A stretch of 64,000 nt of DNA from an uncultured cyanobacterium (lineage in GTDB: Bacteria; Cyanobacteriota; Cyanobacteriia; Cyanobacteriales; FACHB-T130), in the NCBI GenBank assembly GCA_936920195.1, contig CAKZHE010000072.1, positions 1-64,000 on the forward strand, read 5' to 3'. Of the stretch, positions 37,300-45,394 are shown piece after piece (position 1 is the stretch's first letter; each line of letters starts with the position of its first letter). The translations under genes were made by a program, and so were the position numbers. A model generated the notes under the pieces. That model was not told the origin of the DNA. It made no database searches and saw only the letters and a program-made list of their open reading frames with translations.

Positions 37300-37932
37300 A
37301 TGAATGACGATCAACGCAAAGCTAAACTATGGCGAATTTATACAATCACTATGGGAGTGATGCTTGGTGGTACTGTAATAGTTTTAGCTGGTCAGTACAC
37401 TTGGGGTTTTATTTTACAACAGTTCGCAAAATCTAGTTCAACCCCCGTACCCACACAGCCTTCATCTTCATCTATATCACCTATTCCTCAATCTCCTGTT
37501 TCGACAAATAACCAAACAAATCCAAATGTTCTAACAAAGCCAGAAGCAGTAAACTTGCTGAATAGATACCTAATAGCCAAAGAAAAAATCTTTGGCTCTG
37601 AATTTGATCGCCAATTAGCAGCTAGTCTTACCACAGGCGAAGTTTATTCTGATATAGTCAAACCCGGAGGCAGAATCGATAGCTTAAAGGCCGATCGTGC
37701 CTACTGGAAATATGGCGAAAGAAGAGTAAAACCTTTAGAATACTTCTCCGTCAATGGCAATCAAGCACAAATTGACGTAACAATAACAGAAGAATTGTTC
37801 TATTATGAAAACAACATTTTCCAAAAATCCCAGAAAGTTGTTAAAGATTACAGATTTATCTTCCAACTCGAAAATGGAACCTGGAAAATAGCTGATAGAA
37901 AAATTCTTCCTGTGGGTGAGTTAGTCAATTAG
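37300..37932 (+). CDS. Membrane-anchored ARC6-like IMS domain protein (DUF4101)
   Basis: 210 residues. One N-terminal transmembrane helix (about 14-38), a Pro/Ser/Thr-rich linker (about 45-75), then an IMS/DUF4101 domain (about 80-205: LLNRYLIAKEKIFGSEFD, SLKADRAYWKYGERRVKPL, TWKIADRKIL). This domain is known from the C-terminus of ARC6 and from several cyanobacterial envelope proteins. The topology puts it outside the cytoplasm. An AGGAG site precedes the ATG. It sits between the coiled-coil and VanY genes of this cluster. Confidence 0.75.
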   Translation: MNDDQRKAKLWRIYTITMGVMLGGTVIVLAGQYTWGFILQQFAKSSSTPVPTQPSSSSISPIPQSPVSTNNQTNPNVLTKPEAVNLLNRYLIAKEKIFGSEFDRQLAASLTTGEVYSDIVKPGGRIDSLKADRAYWKYGERRVKPLEYFSVNGNQAQIDVTITEELFYYENNIFQKSQKVVKDYRFIFQLENGTWKIADRKILPVGELVN

Positions 37933-37934
37933 AC

Positions 37935-38642
37935 ATGAAAAACAATCAACATTTTTGGTACAAGTGGCGATGGTATATGATGGTTGCGATCGCTTTGGTA
38001 ATAATAATTAGTGCCTATAGCTTCACAAGCCGTTATAACACCACAGCTAAATCTGCTCAACAGCCTAAACCTTCTTCTCAAGTCATTGCTCAAATTAAAA
38101 CATCTGATACTGATAGTTTGCCTTCACAACTAGGACACTTTCCTTACGCAGAAGCAAATACTAGCCAACTCATAATTATTGCTAGTTATGCTCAAAATGA
38201 GTATCAAAGATTTGAACGACTTGCCCCAGAAGCAGCCCTGGCATTGATGAAACTTATTTACGCTGCACGAGACGACGGAGTATGGATTGTGCCTGTATCC
38301 GGCTTTCGCGATTTAGCTTCTCAAGACAAACTATTCAAAAAACAGATTGAAAAACGAGGTTCAGTTGCAGAGGCAGCCAAACTGAGTGCGCCTCCCGGAT
38401 ACAGCGAACATCATACAGGCTATGCTCTGGACTTAAGCGATGGCAACATTCCTAAAAAAGACATAACCTATGAACTTGTCAACACTCCCGCATTTCAATG
38501 GTTAATCCGCCGGGGCAAAGACTTTGGATTTGAGATGTCATTTCCAGAAAATAATCCTCAAGGAGTAAGCTATGAACCCTGGCATTGGAGGTTTATCGGC
38601 TCTCCCGCAGCCATAAAAATTTTTAAACGCGCCAAGAGCTAG
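37935..38642 (+). CDS. Membrane-anchored VanY-type D-Ala-D-Ala carboxypeptidase
   Basis: 235 residues. N-terminal transmembrane helix (about 13-32), then a LAS-family peptidase: SGFRDLASQDKLF, zinc ligands in SEHHTGYALDLSDG (H...D) and EPWHWRFIG (H). It would trim the peptide stem of peptidoglycan in the periplasm. The ATG is 2 bases after the IMS gene stop. Its presence ties the cluster to the cell wall. The catalytic set is complete by eye. Confidence 0.85.
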   Translation: MKNNQHFWYKWRWYMMVAIALVIIISAYSFTSRYNTTAKSAQQPKPSSQVIAQIKTSDTDSLPSQLGHFPYAEANTSQLIIIASYAQNEYQRFERLAPEAALALMKLIYAARDDGVWIVPVSGFRDLASQDKLFKKQIEKRGSVAEAAKLSAPPGYSEHHTGYALDLSDGNIPKKDITYELVNTPAFQWLIRRGKDFGFEMSFPENNPQGVSYEPWHWRFIGSPAAIKIFKRAKS

Positions 38643-38711
38643 TGCGTTTATGCTGTAGAAGATGCCTATCTAACGATTATTTCTTGTCGATATCATTATT
38701 GATTGCGGCAA

Positions 38712-39818
38712 TTAGTCTTTTTCGGCAATAATATGCAAATCAATATTTTTCAGATACCGCAAAAGTCGATTTACAAAAGAGCCTTGCCAGAATGATTCCC
38801 ACCGAGATTTTTGGGAGTGACCTAAAACAACTTGGGTAATCCGTTGTTGTTGGGCAACTTCGGCGATCGCTTTCGGGATATCAGGATTAGTAATTCGCAA
38901 AAACTCGCCACCAAACTCCTTAGTTAATTTTTCGCAAGTCTCAATATGCAGGCTTTCTTCCTTAGTCAAAAACCTTTCAGGGTGCATCACAAATACCGTA
39001 TAAAACTTGGCCTTCATGTAGTCGGCAATTCTTGCCCCCCGCCGCAATAATTGCATTGAATTGGGATAAGTTGAAATGCACACTAATACCCGTTCGTGAA
39101 TGCTACAATATTGCGATTCCAGTGTGGAAGTTAGCGCACTTTCTTCAATATTATCCGCCACTTCCCGCAAGGCCAACTCCCGCAAAGCAATCAAATGCCG
39201 ACGTTGAAAAAAGTTCTCTAAGGATTGTTGAATTTTTTCAGGAGCGTAGATTTTGCCCTCTAACAGCCTTTCCTCCAAAGTCTGGGGAGTTACATCCACA
39301 ACCACTACTTCATCAGCTTCTTCCAATAAGCGATCTGGCACTCTTTCCCGAACCACCACCCCGGTAATTCTAGCCACCAAATCATTCAGACTTTCTAAAT
39401 GCTGAATATTCACCGTTGAATAAACATCCAAACCGGATTCTAGCAGCAATTCCACATCTTGATAGCGCTTCTCTGTGGGCGACCCAGGGATATTAGTATG
39501 AGCTAATTCATCCACCAATACCAACTGAGGTTGGCGAGTCAGAATTGCTTCCACATCCATTTCTGTCAGCTTCATTTCGCCTCGGATCATCTCCTTGCGA
39601 GGAATCATTTCCAACCCCTGAGCTTTTTCTGCCGTTTCCTTCCGTCCATGAGTTTCCAGCAAGCCAATCACAGTATCAATCCCCTGCTGTTTTAATTCAT
39701 GGCCTTCTTCTAGCATCCGGTAGGTTTTGCCCACCCCTGGAGCCATGCCAATAAATATTTTATGCTTGCCCCGTCGCCGCTTGATGGCGGGAGCAATTAA
39801 ATCGCCTCTGGTAATCAT
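38712..39818 (-). CDS. kdpD: KdpD N-terminal sensor protein (no kinase domain)
   Basis: 368 residues. The KdpD N-terminal domain with P-loop GMAPGVGKTYRMLEEG (about 24-39) and VDELAHTNIPGS, followed by a universal-stress-like domain (about 235-365, RVLVCISTYPNS). The membrane and histidine kinase parts are absent, as is usual in cyanobacterial KdpD. It overlaps the kdpC end by 4 bases. It is thought to sense ATP/c-di-AMP or bind partners of the K+ pump. kdpA and kdpB are not adjacent. Confidence 0.88.
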   Translation of the reverse strand: MITRGDLIAPAIKRRRGKHKIFIGMAPGVGKTYRMLEEGHELKQQGIDTVIGLLETHGRKETAEKAQGLEMIPRKEMIRGEMKLTEMDVEAILTRQPQLVLVDELAHTNIPGSPTEKRYQDVELLLESGLDVYSTVNIQHLESLNDLVARITGVVVRERVPDRLLEEADEVVVVDVTPQTLEERLLEGKIYAPEKIQQSLENFFQRRHLIALRELALREVADNIEESALTSTLESQYCSIHERVLVCISTYPNSMQLLRRGARIADYMKAKFYTVFVMHPERFLTKEESLHIETCEKLTKEFGGEFLRITNPDIPKAIAEVAQQQRITQVVLGHSQKSRWESFWQGSFVNRLLRYLKNIDLHIIAEKD

Positions 39819-40408
39819 TTCTCTGATTTATCGGTAGCTGACAAATTATCCAATGCTAGATTTAATTTCAATACGTTAACACTTGGTTCGCCAAAAATCC
39901 ACAGAAAGCGATCTTCGGTATTTTTATCAATCAAAGAGCGGAGTTTGGGGACAAAAACCGACCGGATTTGAGAGATTCTAGGCGCTTGGGCGTAGGCAGC
40001 TTCTACGCTAATATGGGGGTCTAATCCAGAGCCAGAACTATAAATTAGGTCAGCCGTGGGCCTAACTTTGCCATTTTTCAAGGCGGTTTTGGTGGCAGTT
40101 ACCCGCTTGATTAAATCGGGGTTGCTAGGAGCAAAATTACTCCCGGCGGAAATGCCTGTAGATTGTACTGCTTTGTCTTCGCTGTATTTAATGGCGCTAG
40201 GACGACCCCAAAAATATTTGGTAGACGTAAAGCTTTGTCCAATCAAGGCGGAACCGACTACTGTACCTGCGCCATTTTTAATTAAGCTGCCATTAGCTTG
40301 GTAGGGAAAAACATTTTGGGCAAATCCAATGGTTAAAAAGGGATAAATCAGAGCCGTAATTACCCAAAGTACCAGGGTAACGCGAATCGCTTTCAGTATT
40401 TCTGGCAT
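39815..40408 (-). CDS. kdpC: Potassium-transporting ATPase subunit KdpC
   Basis: About 197 residues from the ATG at 40408 (MPEILKAIRV); the open frame extends to 40474, which would overlap the divergent DUF751 gene. One transmembrane helix (about 10-33, LVLWVITALIYPFLTIG) and the KdpC signatures GSALIGQSF, YFWGRPSA and SGSGLDPHIS. KdpC is a stabilising subunit of the KdpFABC pump. Normally it follows kdpB; here the upstream sequence is DUF751/rbfA, with only 37 bases between divergent start codons. It may depend on kdpAB located elsewhere or be a remnant. Confidence 0.88.
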   Translation of the reverse strand: MPEILKAIRVTLVLWVITALIYPFLTIGFAQNVFPYQANGSLIKNGAGTVVGSALIGQSFTSTKYFWGRPSAIKYSEDKAVQSTGISAGSNFAPSNPDLIKRVTATKTALKNGKVRPTADLIYSSGSGLDPHISVEAAYAQAPRISQIRSVFVPKLRSLIDKNTEDRFLWIFGEPSVNVLKLNLALDNLSATDKSEK

Positions 40409-40445
40409 AATCAGAGATGAACAGTGCTTTTTTGCCAAGTATATT

Positions 40446-40652
40446 ATGTTTGATGGGTTTTGGACGAACGTCACGCGCTACTTCAGCTACTTGATCACTG
40501 TCACCCTGGGGATCTTTTTCTTTGCCTTTGGGTGGCTGAAGCCGTTGCTGAAGAATCCAGTCACGGCGGTGGCGTTGGTGGCTTTCTTGGTGGCGACTTT
40601 AGCTTTTGTAGCCCTCACTTTACGGGCAATGTTGGGTTTAAACCCTGTTTAA
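40446..40652 (+). CDS. DUF751 (Ycf33-like) membrane protein
   Basis: 68 residues with two hydrophobic helices (about 10-30 and 40-62). The family is conserved in cyanobacteria and plastids (Ycf33-like) and commonly lies just upstream of rbfA, as here. Function unknown; possibly thylakoid-associated. Confidence 0.8.
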   Translation: MFDGFWTNVTRYFSYLITVTLGIFFFAFGWLKPLLKNPVTAVALVAFLVATLAFVALTLRAMLGLNPV

Positions 40653-40719
40653 GGGGTAGCAGTTGAGTAGGATTGATGAGCAAGCATTCGTAAACCTGTC
40701 TATAAGACAGCTAGGGATT

Positions 40720-41121
40720 ATGGCTACGGACCGTCGCATTTCTCGCGTTGGAGCGATGATTAAACGCGAAGTTAGTTTGATGTTACTCCACGGCATCAAA
40801 GATGACCGGGTGGGTTCGGGAATGGTGAGCGTGACGGATGTGAATGTTTCTGGCGATTTGCAACACGCCAAGATTTTTGTCAGCATCTACGGCACGCAGG
40901 AAGCTAAAGCTGAGACAATGGAAGGGTTGAAGGCGGTGACGGGTTATGTCCGCAGCCAAATCGGTCAGCGGGTACGTCTGCGCCGCACGCCGGAAGTGGT
41001 ATTTTTGGAGGATACTTCTCTAGAAAGGGGCGATCGCGTCCTCTCTTTACTCAATCGTCTCCATGATGAACGGGGGGATGATGAGGATTTGGAGGCGGAA
41101 ATTCCCGGAGCCGAAGATTAA
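40720..41121 (+). CDS. rbfA: Ribosome-binding factor A
   Basis: 133 residues from the ATG at 40720 ([11 protein letters not shown]); the frame extends upstream to 40663 but the family starts here and a GGGAT lies just upstream. RbfA is a KH-type protein that assists 16S rRNA 5'-end maturation in the 30S subunit. Conserved parts: [47 protein letters not shown]. Follows DUF751 by 67 bases and is followed by a decayed nagZ-like start and a strong terminator. Confidence 0.95.
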   Translation: MATDRRISRVGAMIKREVSLMLLHGIKDDRVGSGMVSVTDVNVSGDLQHAKIFVSIYGTQEAKAETMEGLKAVTGYVRSQIGQRVRLRRTPEVVFLEDTSLERGDRVLSLLNRLHDERGDDEDLEAEIPGAED

Positions 41122-41124
41122 GCA

Positions 41125-41170
41125 ATGTTCCCAAATCTGGACAGTTTTGGTCTAGCTGAACAGGTCAAGA
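41125..41170 (+). pseudogene. 5' remnant of a nagZ-like gene after rbfA
   Basis: Four bases after the rbfA stop, an ATG opens a frame that begins MFPNLDSFGLAEQV, closely resembling the MLPNIDNLSLAEQV start of the intact GH3 gene at 42112. Similarity stops after about 15 codons; the frame runs into a hairpin and repeats. In many cyanobacteria a GH3 gene follows rbfA directly, so this may be the old 5' end left after an insertion. Codons differ from the intact copy, so it is not a recent duplication. Confidence 0.45.
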
Positions 41171-41219
41171 ACTCGCCGTCAACCCTAACGGGTATGACGG
41201 GAGTCCCCTTGCCGCATTT

Positions 41220-41264
41220 AGATGGCACAGACAATCTAGATTTGATTGTCTGTACCATCTTTTT
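41220..41264 (+). terminator. Intrinsic terminator of the DUF751-rbfA unit
   Basis: A 17-bp stem with one mismatch (AGATGGCACAGACAATC and GATTGTCTGTACCATCT) and a 7-base loop, followed by TTTT. It is the strongest terminator-like structure in the window and lies about 100 bases after rbfA. Confidence 0.8.
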
Positions 41265-41378
41265 CAGGACTTACGCAAACCCTCTACATATAGAGTTTTG
41301 TAGGGGCAATCCCCCCGTGGTTGCCCCCTGTAGCAGAGATCAACAATGGTGCGTTACGCTGTGCTAACACACCCTACG
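41265..41378. repeat. Composite of MITE end, GTAGGGGC repeat and MITE interior
   Basis: Begins with CAGGACTTACGCA (MITE-like end), continues with a GTAGGGGCAATCCCCCC unit (41300-41328) and then with GGTGCGTTACGCTGTGCTAA, which is the MITE interior (41348-41367). It looks like a MITE copy invaded or recombined with a second repeat. It forms the upstream region of the Uma2 gene. Confidence 0.6.
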
Positions 41379-41389
41379 GATATAGACCT

Positions 41390-41950
41390 ATGGCTCTACA
41401 ATTATTGAGACGGAAATTTACCATTGCCGAATATTACCAGATGGCTGAGGCGGGGATTTTCCTGGCAAATGACCGAGTAGAATTGATTGCAGGAGAAATT
41501 ATTGAAATGTCGCCGATTGGCAGTCGTCATGCTGCTTGTGTCGATCGCTTAAATAGATTATTTAATCGACTTTTAGCAAGCCGAGTTATTGTACGAGTTC
41601 AAAATCCGATTCGGTTAAGCGATCGCTCTGAACCCCAACCAGATCTGACTTTACTACAACCTCGCCCAGATTTCTATGCCGAAGCTCATCCCCAACCAGC
41701 AGAGGTCTTGCTGTTAGTGGAAGTTTCGGATACAACGGTGGAATATGACCGAGAGGTGAAAATTCCTCTTTATGCTCAAGCTGGGATTGTGGAAGTTTGG
41801 TTAGTGAATTTACCAGAAGCATATATTGAAGTTTACCGTCATCCGGCAGGCGATCGCTATTTAGAAATTCACCGATGGCAGCGCGGTCAAAATATTTCTA
41901 TCCTAGCTTTTTCAGATGTAAGTTTCGCTGTTAATGATATTGTGGGATAA
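41390..41950 (+). CDS. Uma2 family (DUF820) endonuclease-like protein
   Basis: 186 residues from the ATG at 41390 (MALQLLRRKF); the longer frame from 41321 would read through the repeat. PD-(D/E)XK-type fold as in the family: VELIAGEIIEMSP, QPDLTLL and LLLVEVSDTTVEYDREVKIPLY, with Asp, Glu and Lys in the expected order. Uma2 proteins are abundant in cyanobacteria with unknown biological role. The gene is bracketed by repeats (composite element upstream, heptamers downstream), and may have been inserted between rbfA and the GH3 gene. Confidence 0.82.
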   Translation: MALQLLRRKFTIAEYYQMAEAGIFLANDRVELIAGEIIEMSPIGSRHAACVDRLNRLFNRLLASRVIVRVQNPIRLSDRSEPQPDLTLLQPRPDFYAEAHPQPAEVLLLVEVSDTTVEYDREVKIPLYAQAGIVEVWLVNLPEAYIEVYRHPAGDRYLEIHRWQRGQNISILAFSDVSFAVNDIVG

Positions 41951-41953
41951 AAA

Positions 41954-42110
41954 ATTCTATTCCCTTTATTCCCTATTCCTATTCCCTATTCCCTCTATTC
42001 CCTCTATTCTCTCTCTTCCCTCTCTTCCCTCTCTTCCCTGTTCCCTGTTCCCTGTTCCCTGTTCCCTATTCCCTATTCCTGTTCCCTGTTCCCTATTCTT
42101 CCCTTCCTCC
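41954..42110. repeat. CCCTATT/CCCTGTT heptamer array
   Basis: Tandem heptamers with variants TTCCCTA, TTCCCTG and TTCCCTC fill the space between the Uma2 stop and the GH3 start. Same family as 28553-28650, 28817-28912 and 56650-56734. It leaves almost no unique promoter sequence for the GH3 gene. Confidence 0.85.
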
Positions 42111-42111
42111 T

Positions 42112-43746
42112 ATGCTGCCAAACATCGACAATCTTTCTTTAGCGGAACAAGTGGCACAAATAATTGTGGTGCGAGCATCCGGCTACCTGTTCGATCATCA
42201 GATTAAATATCCCCAATGGGAAGCGCCTAATGCCAAATTACAACATTGGCTGCAAAATTTGGGTGTGGGTGGGGTAATTTTATTGGGCGGAAGTGCGGGA
42301 GAATTGGCTTGGCGATCGCAACAACTCCAGAAATGGGCAAAAATCCCCTTATTGATTGCGGCTGATGTGGAGGAAGGGGTTGGACAAAGGTTTTCTGGCG
42401 CAACTTGGTTTCCGCCGCCGATGGCGATTAGTGGGATTTGGCGCAAAAATCCTAGCCTAGCTCAATCCTATGCGGCGCAAATGGGCGCAATTATCGCCCA
42501 GGAATCCGTGGCTATTGGGATTAATTGGGTGTTGGCTCCGGTGGTGGATGTGAACAATAATCCGGAGAATCCGGTAATTAATGTTCGCGCCTTTGGGGAA
42601 ACTCCCGCAGAAGTTAGTCAGTTGGTAGCAGCTTTTATTGGTGGCGCGCAAGCTTATCCGGTGTTAACTACTGCTAAACATTTTCCTGGTCATGGGGATA
42701 CAGCGACTGATTCTCACCTGGAATTACCTGTGTTGCCTCACAGCATAACTCGCTTGGCAGAGGTGGAATTACCGCCTTTTGTGGAAGCGATCGCCGCTGG
42801 TGTTGCTACAGTGATGACAGCACACCTGTTAATTCCAGCTTGGGATGGGGAATTTCCCGCGACTCTATCTTATAAAATTTTGACCGAGGAATTGCGGCAG
42901 AAGTTGGGTTTTCAGGGTTTAATTGTGACTGATGCTTTGGTAATGCGAGCGATCGCCAATCGTTATGGTGGTAGTGAAGCCGCAATCATGGCACTAGAAG
43001 CAGGTGCAGATATTTTACTGATGCCTGTCGATCCAGAGCAAGCGATCGCCGCTATTTGTGCCGCTGTCGATTCGGGGCGCATTTCGGCTGCGAGAATTCG
43101 GGCATCAGTAGAACGGATTTGGCAAGCTAAGGGTAAGGTTTTTGCCGAAAATACTCAATTCCCCGTGGAAAACTCTGTTTATGCCATTGCCTCCCCCACC
43201 AGTCTGAATACCGTAACTGATATTTTGCAGGATTCTCAAACAGTTTCTGGCAGTCTTCCCCTCTCCCTTCCCCCTAGCCACCCGAAATTCCACAACCTGA
43301 TTGTGGTTGATGATATTCTGGATACCAAGTTTCTCGACCGTCAAGCCCCAGCCATTACCATTCCCAAAGGTTTAGGCTACCAATTACAACTGCTTGACCA
43401 AAATTCCGGAATTAATCTCCACCAAGAAAATAAGATATCTGAAGATTCTTTGAGTTTTACCTCACTTTTGCCTAGTTTAGATGAGAGCGATCGCTCCGAC
43501 ACTCTCCTCCAACTATTCATTCGCGGCAACCCCTTCCGAGGCAGCGCCGGATTAAATCAACTAGCCGAACAGCTGTTTGAGATTTTATTAAAAACTCACC
43601 GTTTGCAGGCACTGATCGTTTACGGTAGTCCCTATATCAAAGAGAGGCTGTTTGCCAGTCTGCCACCAGAAATTCCGGGGATATTCTCCTACGGACAAAT
43701 TCCGGCTGCTCAAAAAATCGCCCTCGCAGCGCTCTTTGGCAAATAG
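42112..43746 (+). CDS. nagZ: Glycoside hydrolase family 3 beta-N-acetylhexosaminidase
   Basis: 544 residues; a TIM-barrel GH3 domain of about 350 residues with KHFPGHGDTATDSHLELP (about 189-206, His/Asp catalytic dyad) and LIVTDALVMRAI (nucleophile Asp about 273). The C-terminal 190 residues are an additional domain beyond the basic NagZ length, as is common in cyanobacterial versions. NagZ removes GlcNAc from GlcNAc-anhydroMurNAc-peptides in wall recycling, upstream of AnmK. Without a signal peptide it is cytoplasmic. Confidence 0.87.
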   Translation: MLPNIDNLSLAEQVAQIIVVRASGYLFDHQIKYPQWEAPNAKLQHWLQNLGVGGVILLGGSAGELAWRSQQLQKWAKIPLLIAADVEEGVGQRFSGATWFPPPMAISGIWRKNPSLAQSYAAQMGAIIAQESVAIGINWVLAPVVDVNNNPENPVINVRAFGETPAEVSQLVAAFIGGAQAYPVLTTAKHFPGHGDTATDSHLELPVLPHSITRLAEVELPPFVEAIAAGVATVMTAHLLIPAWDGEFPATLSYKILTEELRQKLGFQGLIVTDALVMRAIANRYGGSEAAIMALEAGADILLMPVDPEQAIAAICAAVDSGRISAARIRASVERIWQAKGKVFAENTQFPVENSVYAIASPTSLNTVTDILQDSQTVSGSLPLSLPPSHPKFHNLIVVDDILDTKFLDRQAPAITIPKGLGYQLQLLDQNSGINLHQENKISEDSLSFTSLLPSLDESDRSDTLLQLFIRGNPFRGSAGLNQLAEQLFEILLKTHRLQALIVYGSPYIKERLFASLPPEIPGIFSYGQIPAAQKIALAALFGK

Positions 43747-44010
43747 CTGCTCCCTTTAACGGTTCTTAATTTCTAGTTTACCAATCATTTACAAAAGGAT
43801 TGTACGATATGCGATCGCCCAACCCTGGCAACCAAAGCCCCATAAGCGATTGAGGGATATTTGCCCTTGTAACGGAGTCATAAGCTTGGCAATATTTATT
43901 CATAAACCAAGGCAATCTGTAACTAAATATACGGAAGTCATTGACTGTTGGGGCTATTTGCTCTTAGATTAGTATATAAGGTAGCTCCATTTGTTTCGAG
44001 GCTGAAGATT

Positions 44011-44253
44011 ATGAGCGTGCAAACAACACTGACCCCTCCTCAAATTAATTACTCCATAGAAATGATTCAGGAAGAGGCTCGTCAACTTGTCGATAAAGGG
44101 GTGGTAACCCGACAACAACCGATATACGTCCTGTGCCAATACATCCCGGCTCGCGAGTGGGTATGCGTTGAGTGTGAGCTAGAAAGATGCAATTTTCTGC
44201 TGAGAGACCGAGTTGGCGATTTAATGGGACAAGAAGAATGGACGAATGACTAA
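44011..44253 (+). CDS. DUF4327 family protein
   Basis: 80 residues from the ATG at 44011 (MSVQTTLTPP); the frame extends to 43948 without a better start. The whole protein is the domain: YSIEMIQEEARQLVDKGVV, QQPIYVLCQYIPAREW, CVECELE. The two Cys of CVEC plus others could be redox- or metal-related. Conserved in cyanobacteria, function unknown. Confidence 0.78.
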   Translation: MSVQTTLTPPQINYSIEMIQEEARQLVDKGVVTRQQPIYVLCQYIPAREWVCVECELERCNFLLRDRVGDLMGQEEWTND

Positions 44254-44493
44254 TCATAAAGAATTAGCCTCCTGTTAAAAACGCAATATTAGCCAAAAAA
44301 GACTGCTAGCAGTTCAAACCTTACATCCTTTAGGATGTCAGCGCTCAGACTGAGCATGACTGGTAGCCCAGAAAAATCTCTTGTTTAGTTCAATTAAAGT
44401 AAAACCGCCCTCATGATTGCTCTTGGGGGCAATTTTAATACGATACCAGTTCTAGGACTTGGCCTCGCAATCGCCTTTGGCGCTGGGCTTCGC

Positions 44494-44841
44494 CTAATCG
44501 CGCAACTCCTCCAATTCCTTGCGAATAGCCGCAATTTTAGCCGTTAATTCCTGCAATTCCTGTTGAATTTCCGGAGATGCAGGAGTAGCATTAGGCTGAT
44601 TGACAACATCTTTTTTGTTGCCTTGTGCCAACAACCGCTCAATCACGCTCCGAATTTCATTTTCGGTGACTTCTCCTTTTTGCGCCCACTCATCGACGGT
44701 TTTGCCAAAATCTGAGGAGAGGCTAGTAAAAGTTTGCTGAAGTTTCTGCGGTTCTTGGATGCCTTCTGCGAGGGTAGCAGTAGCGCCCAAAGTGGCACGA
44801 AACCCTTTTTGTACTGACTGCAAGAGAAGATCGGGGTTCAT
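44494..44841 (-). CDS. Small coiled-coil, phasin-like protein
   Basis: 115 residues. Helical N-terminal part (about 1-75) of the type seen in phasin-related cyanobacterial proteins, a Pro/Ala linker and a C-terminal coiled coil (about 90-115, LQELTAKIAAIRKELEEL). No catalytic motifs. Possibly a granule- or scaffold-associated protein, but the function is not established. Confidence 0.6.
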   Translation of the reverse strand: MNPDLLLQSVQKGFRATLGATATLAEGIQEPQKLQQTFTSLSSDFGKTVDEWAQKGEVTENEIRSVIERLLAQGNKKDVVNQPNATPASPEIQQELQELTAKIAAIRKELEELRD

Positions 44842-45006
44842 CGTCGCTCAGTTGATGGGTAAAATTCAGACCGCCCAACAAATTATAGAGCCATTTTTCA
44901 AAAATTGACAACTTTTGGCAGGTAAAGTTTAGTTTGAAGGTGGCAGGGGATGGGTTGAGGGTCAACACTGCCTAGCAAAGAGTGTTATACTATTTGCCAA
45001 GATTGA

Positions 45007-45252
45007 GAACTTTACCATTATGGAAAAAATCACCATATCGAACTTTCTAAATATCAAACATTTGGAACTTACCCTATTTCTAGATCTAATACTGCCAAGA
45101 GATTTTGTTATGTGATTACAACCAGATGCCCTTTAACTTCTACGGAAATACAGAATCAGCAAAAAGCGTTTAAGAAGAATTATAATGCAACTCTGCGCGT
45201 CAAAAATAAATCCTATTCTGTGGATATTGCTAATTTGATATTGCCATCATAA
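45007..45252 (+). pseudogene. Decayed fragment, possible AAA-ATPase start
   Basis: An ATG at 45020 opens a 31-codon frame beginning MEKITISNFLNIKHLEL, the characteristic first strand of AAA15/OLD-type ATPases (IxNFxxI), but no P-loop follows. A second, start-less frame of 81 codons (45007-45252) with protein-like composition (...AKRFCYVITTR...YSVDIANLILPS) overlaps it. Together they suggest remains of one or two inactivated genes. Confidence 0.35.
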
Positions 45253-45296
45253 TAAATTCAGTAGGTGTTCATAATTAAAGTAAAAAATAAAAGGAC

Positions 45297-45353
45297 GTTT
45301 GTAGTTGGGCTTTAGCCCTCCGGATTGGGGCTAAAGCCCAACTACGAACTTTT
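45297..45353. repeat. Palindromic repeat, GTAGTTGGGCTTTAGCCC family, copy 2
   Basis: GTAGTTGGGCTTTAGCCC and its inverse around a TCCGGATTG centre, flanked by TTT and AAC. Same family as 11288-11349. Located about 40 bases beyond the dnaG stop, so it may fold at the end of that transcript. Confidence 0.85.
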
Positions 45354-45394
45354 GCTTATAGTCTTTTATTTATGACTACCTACTTAAATGATGT

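Larger units (their letters stand above)
44842..45394. other. Intergenic region with gene remnants and a palindrome
   Basis: 552 bases. Holds a decayed coding fragment at 45007-45252 and the palindromic repeat at 45297-45353 (listed separately). The remainder is AT-rich and shows no gene. Confidence 0.5.

Noticed and set aside
41125-41367. 80-codon frame as an intact gene
   Set aside because: Only the first 15 codons resemble a protein; the rest reads through a terminator hairpin and repeats.
44254-44493. Short hairpins (ACATCCTTTAGGATGT and GCTCA...TGAGC) as a possible small RNA
   Set aside because: The stems are short and separate, with no promoter or terminator framing; not enough for an RNA gene call.
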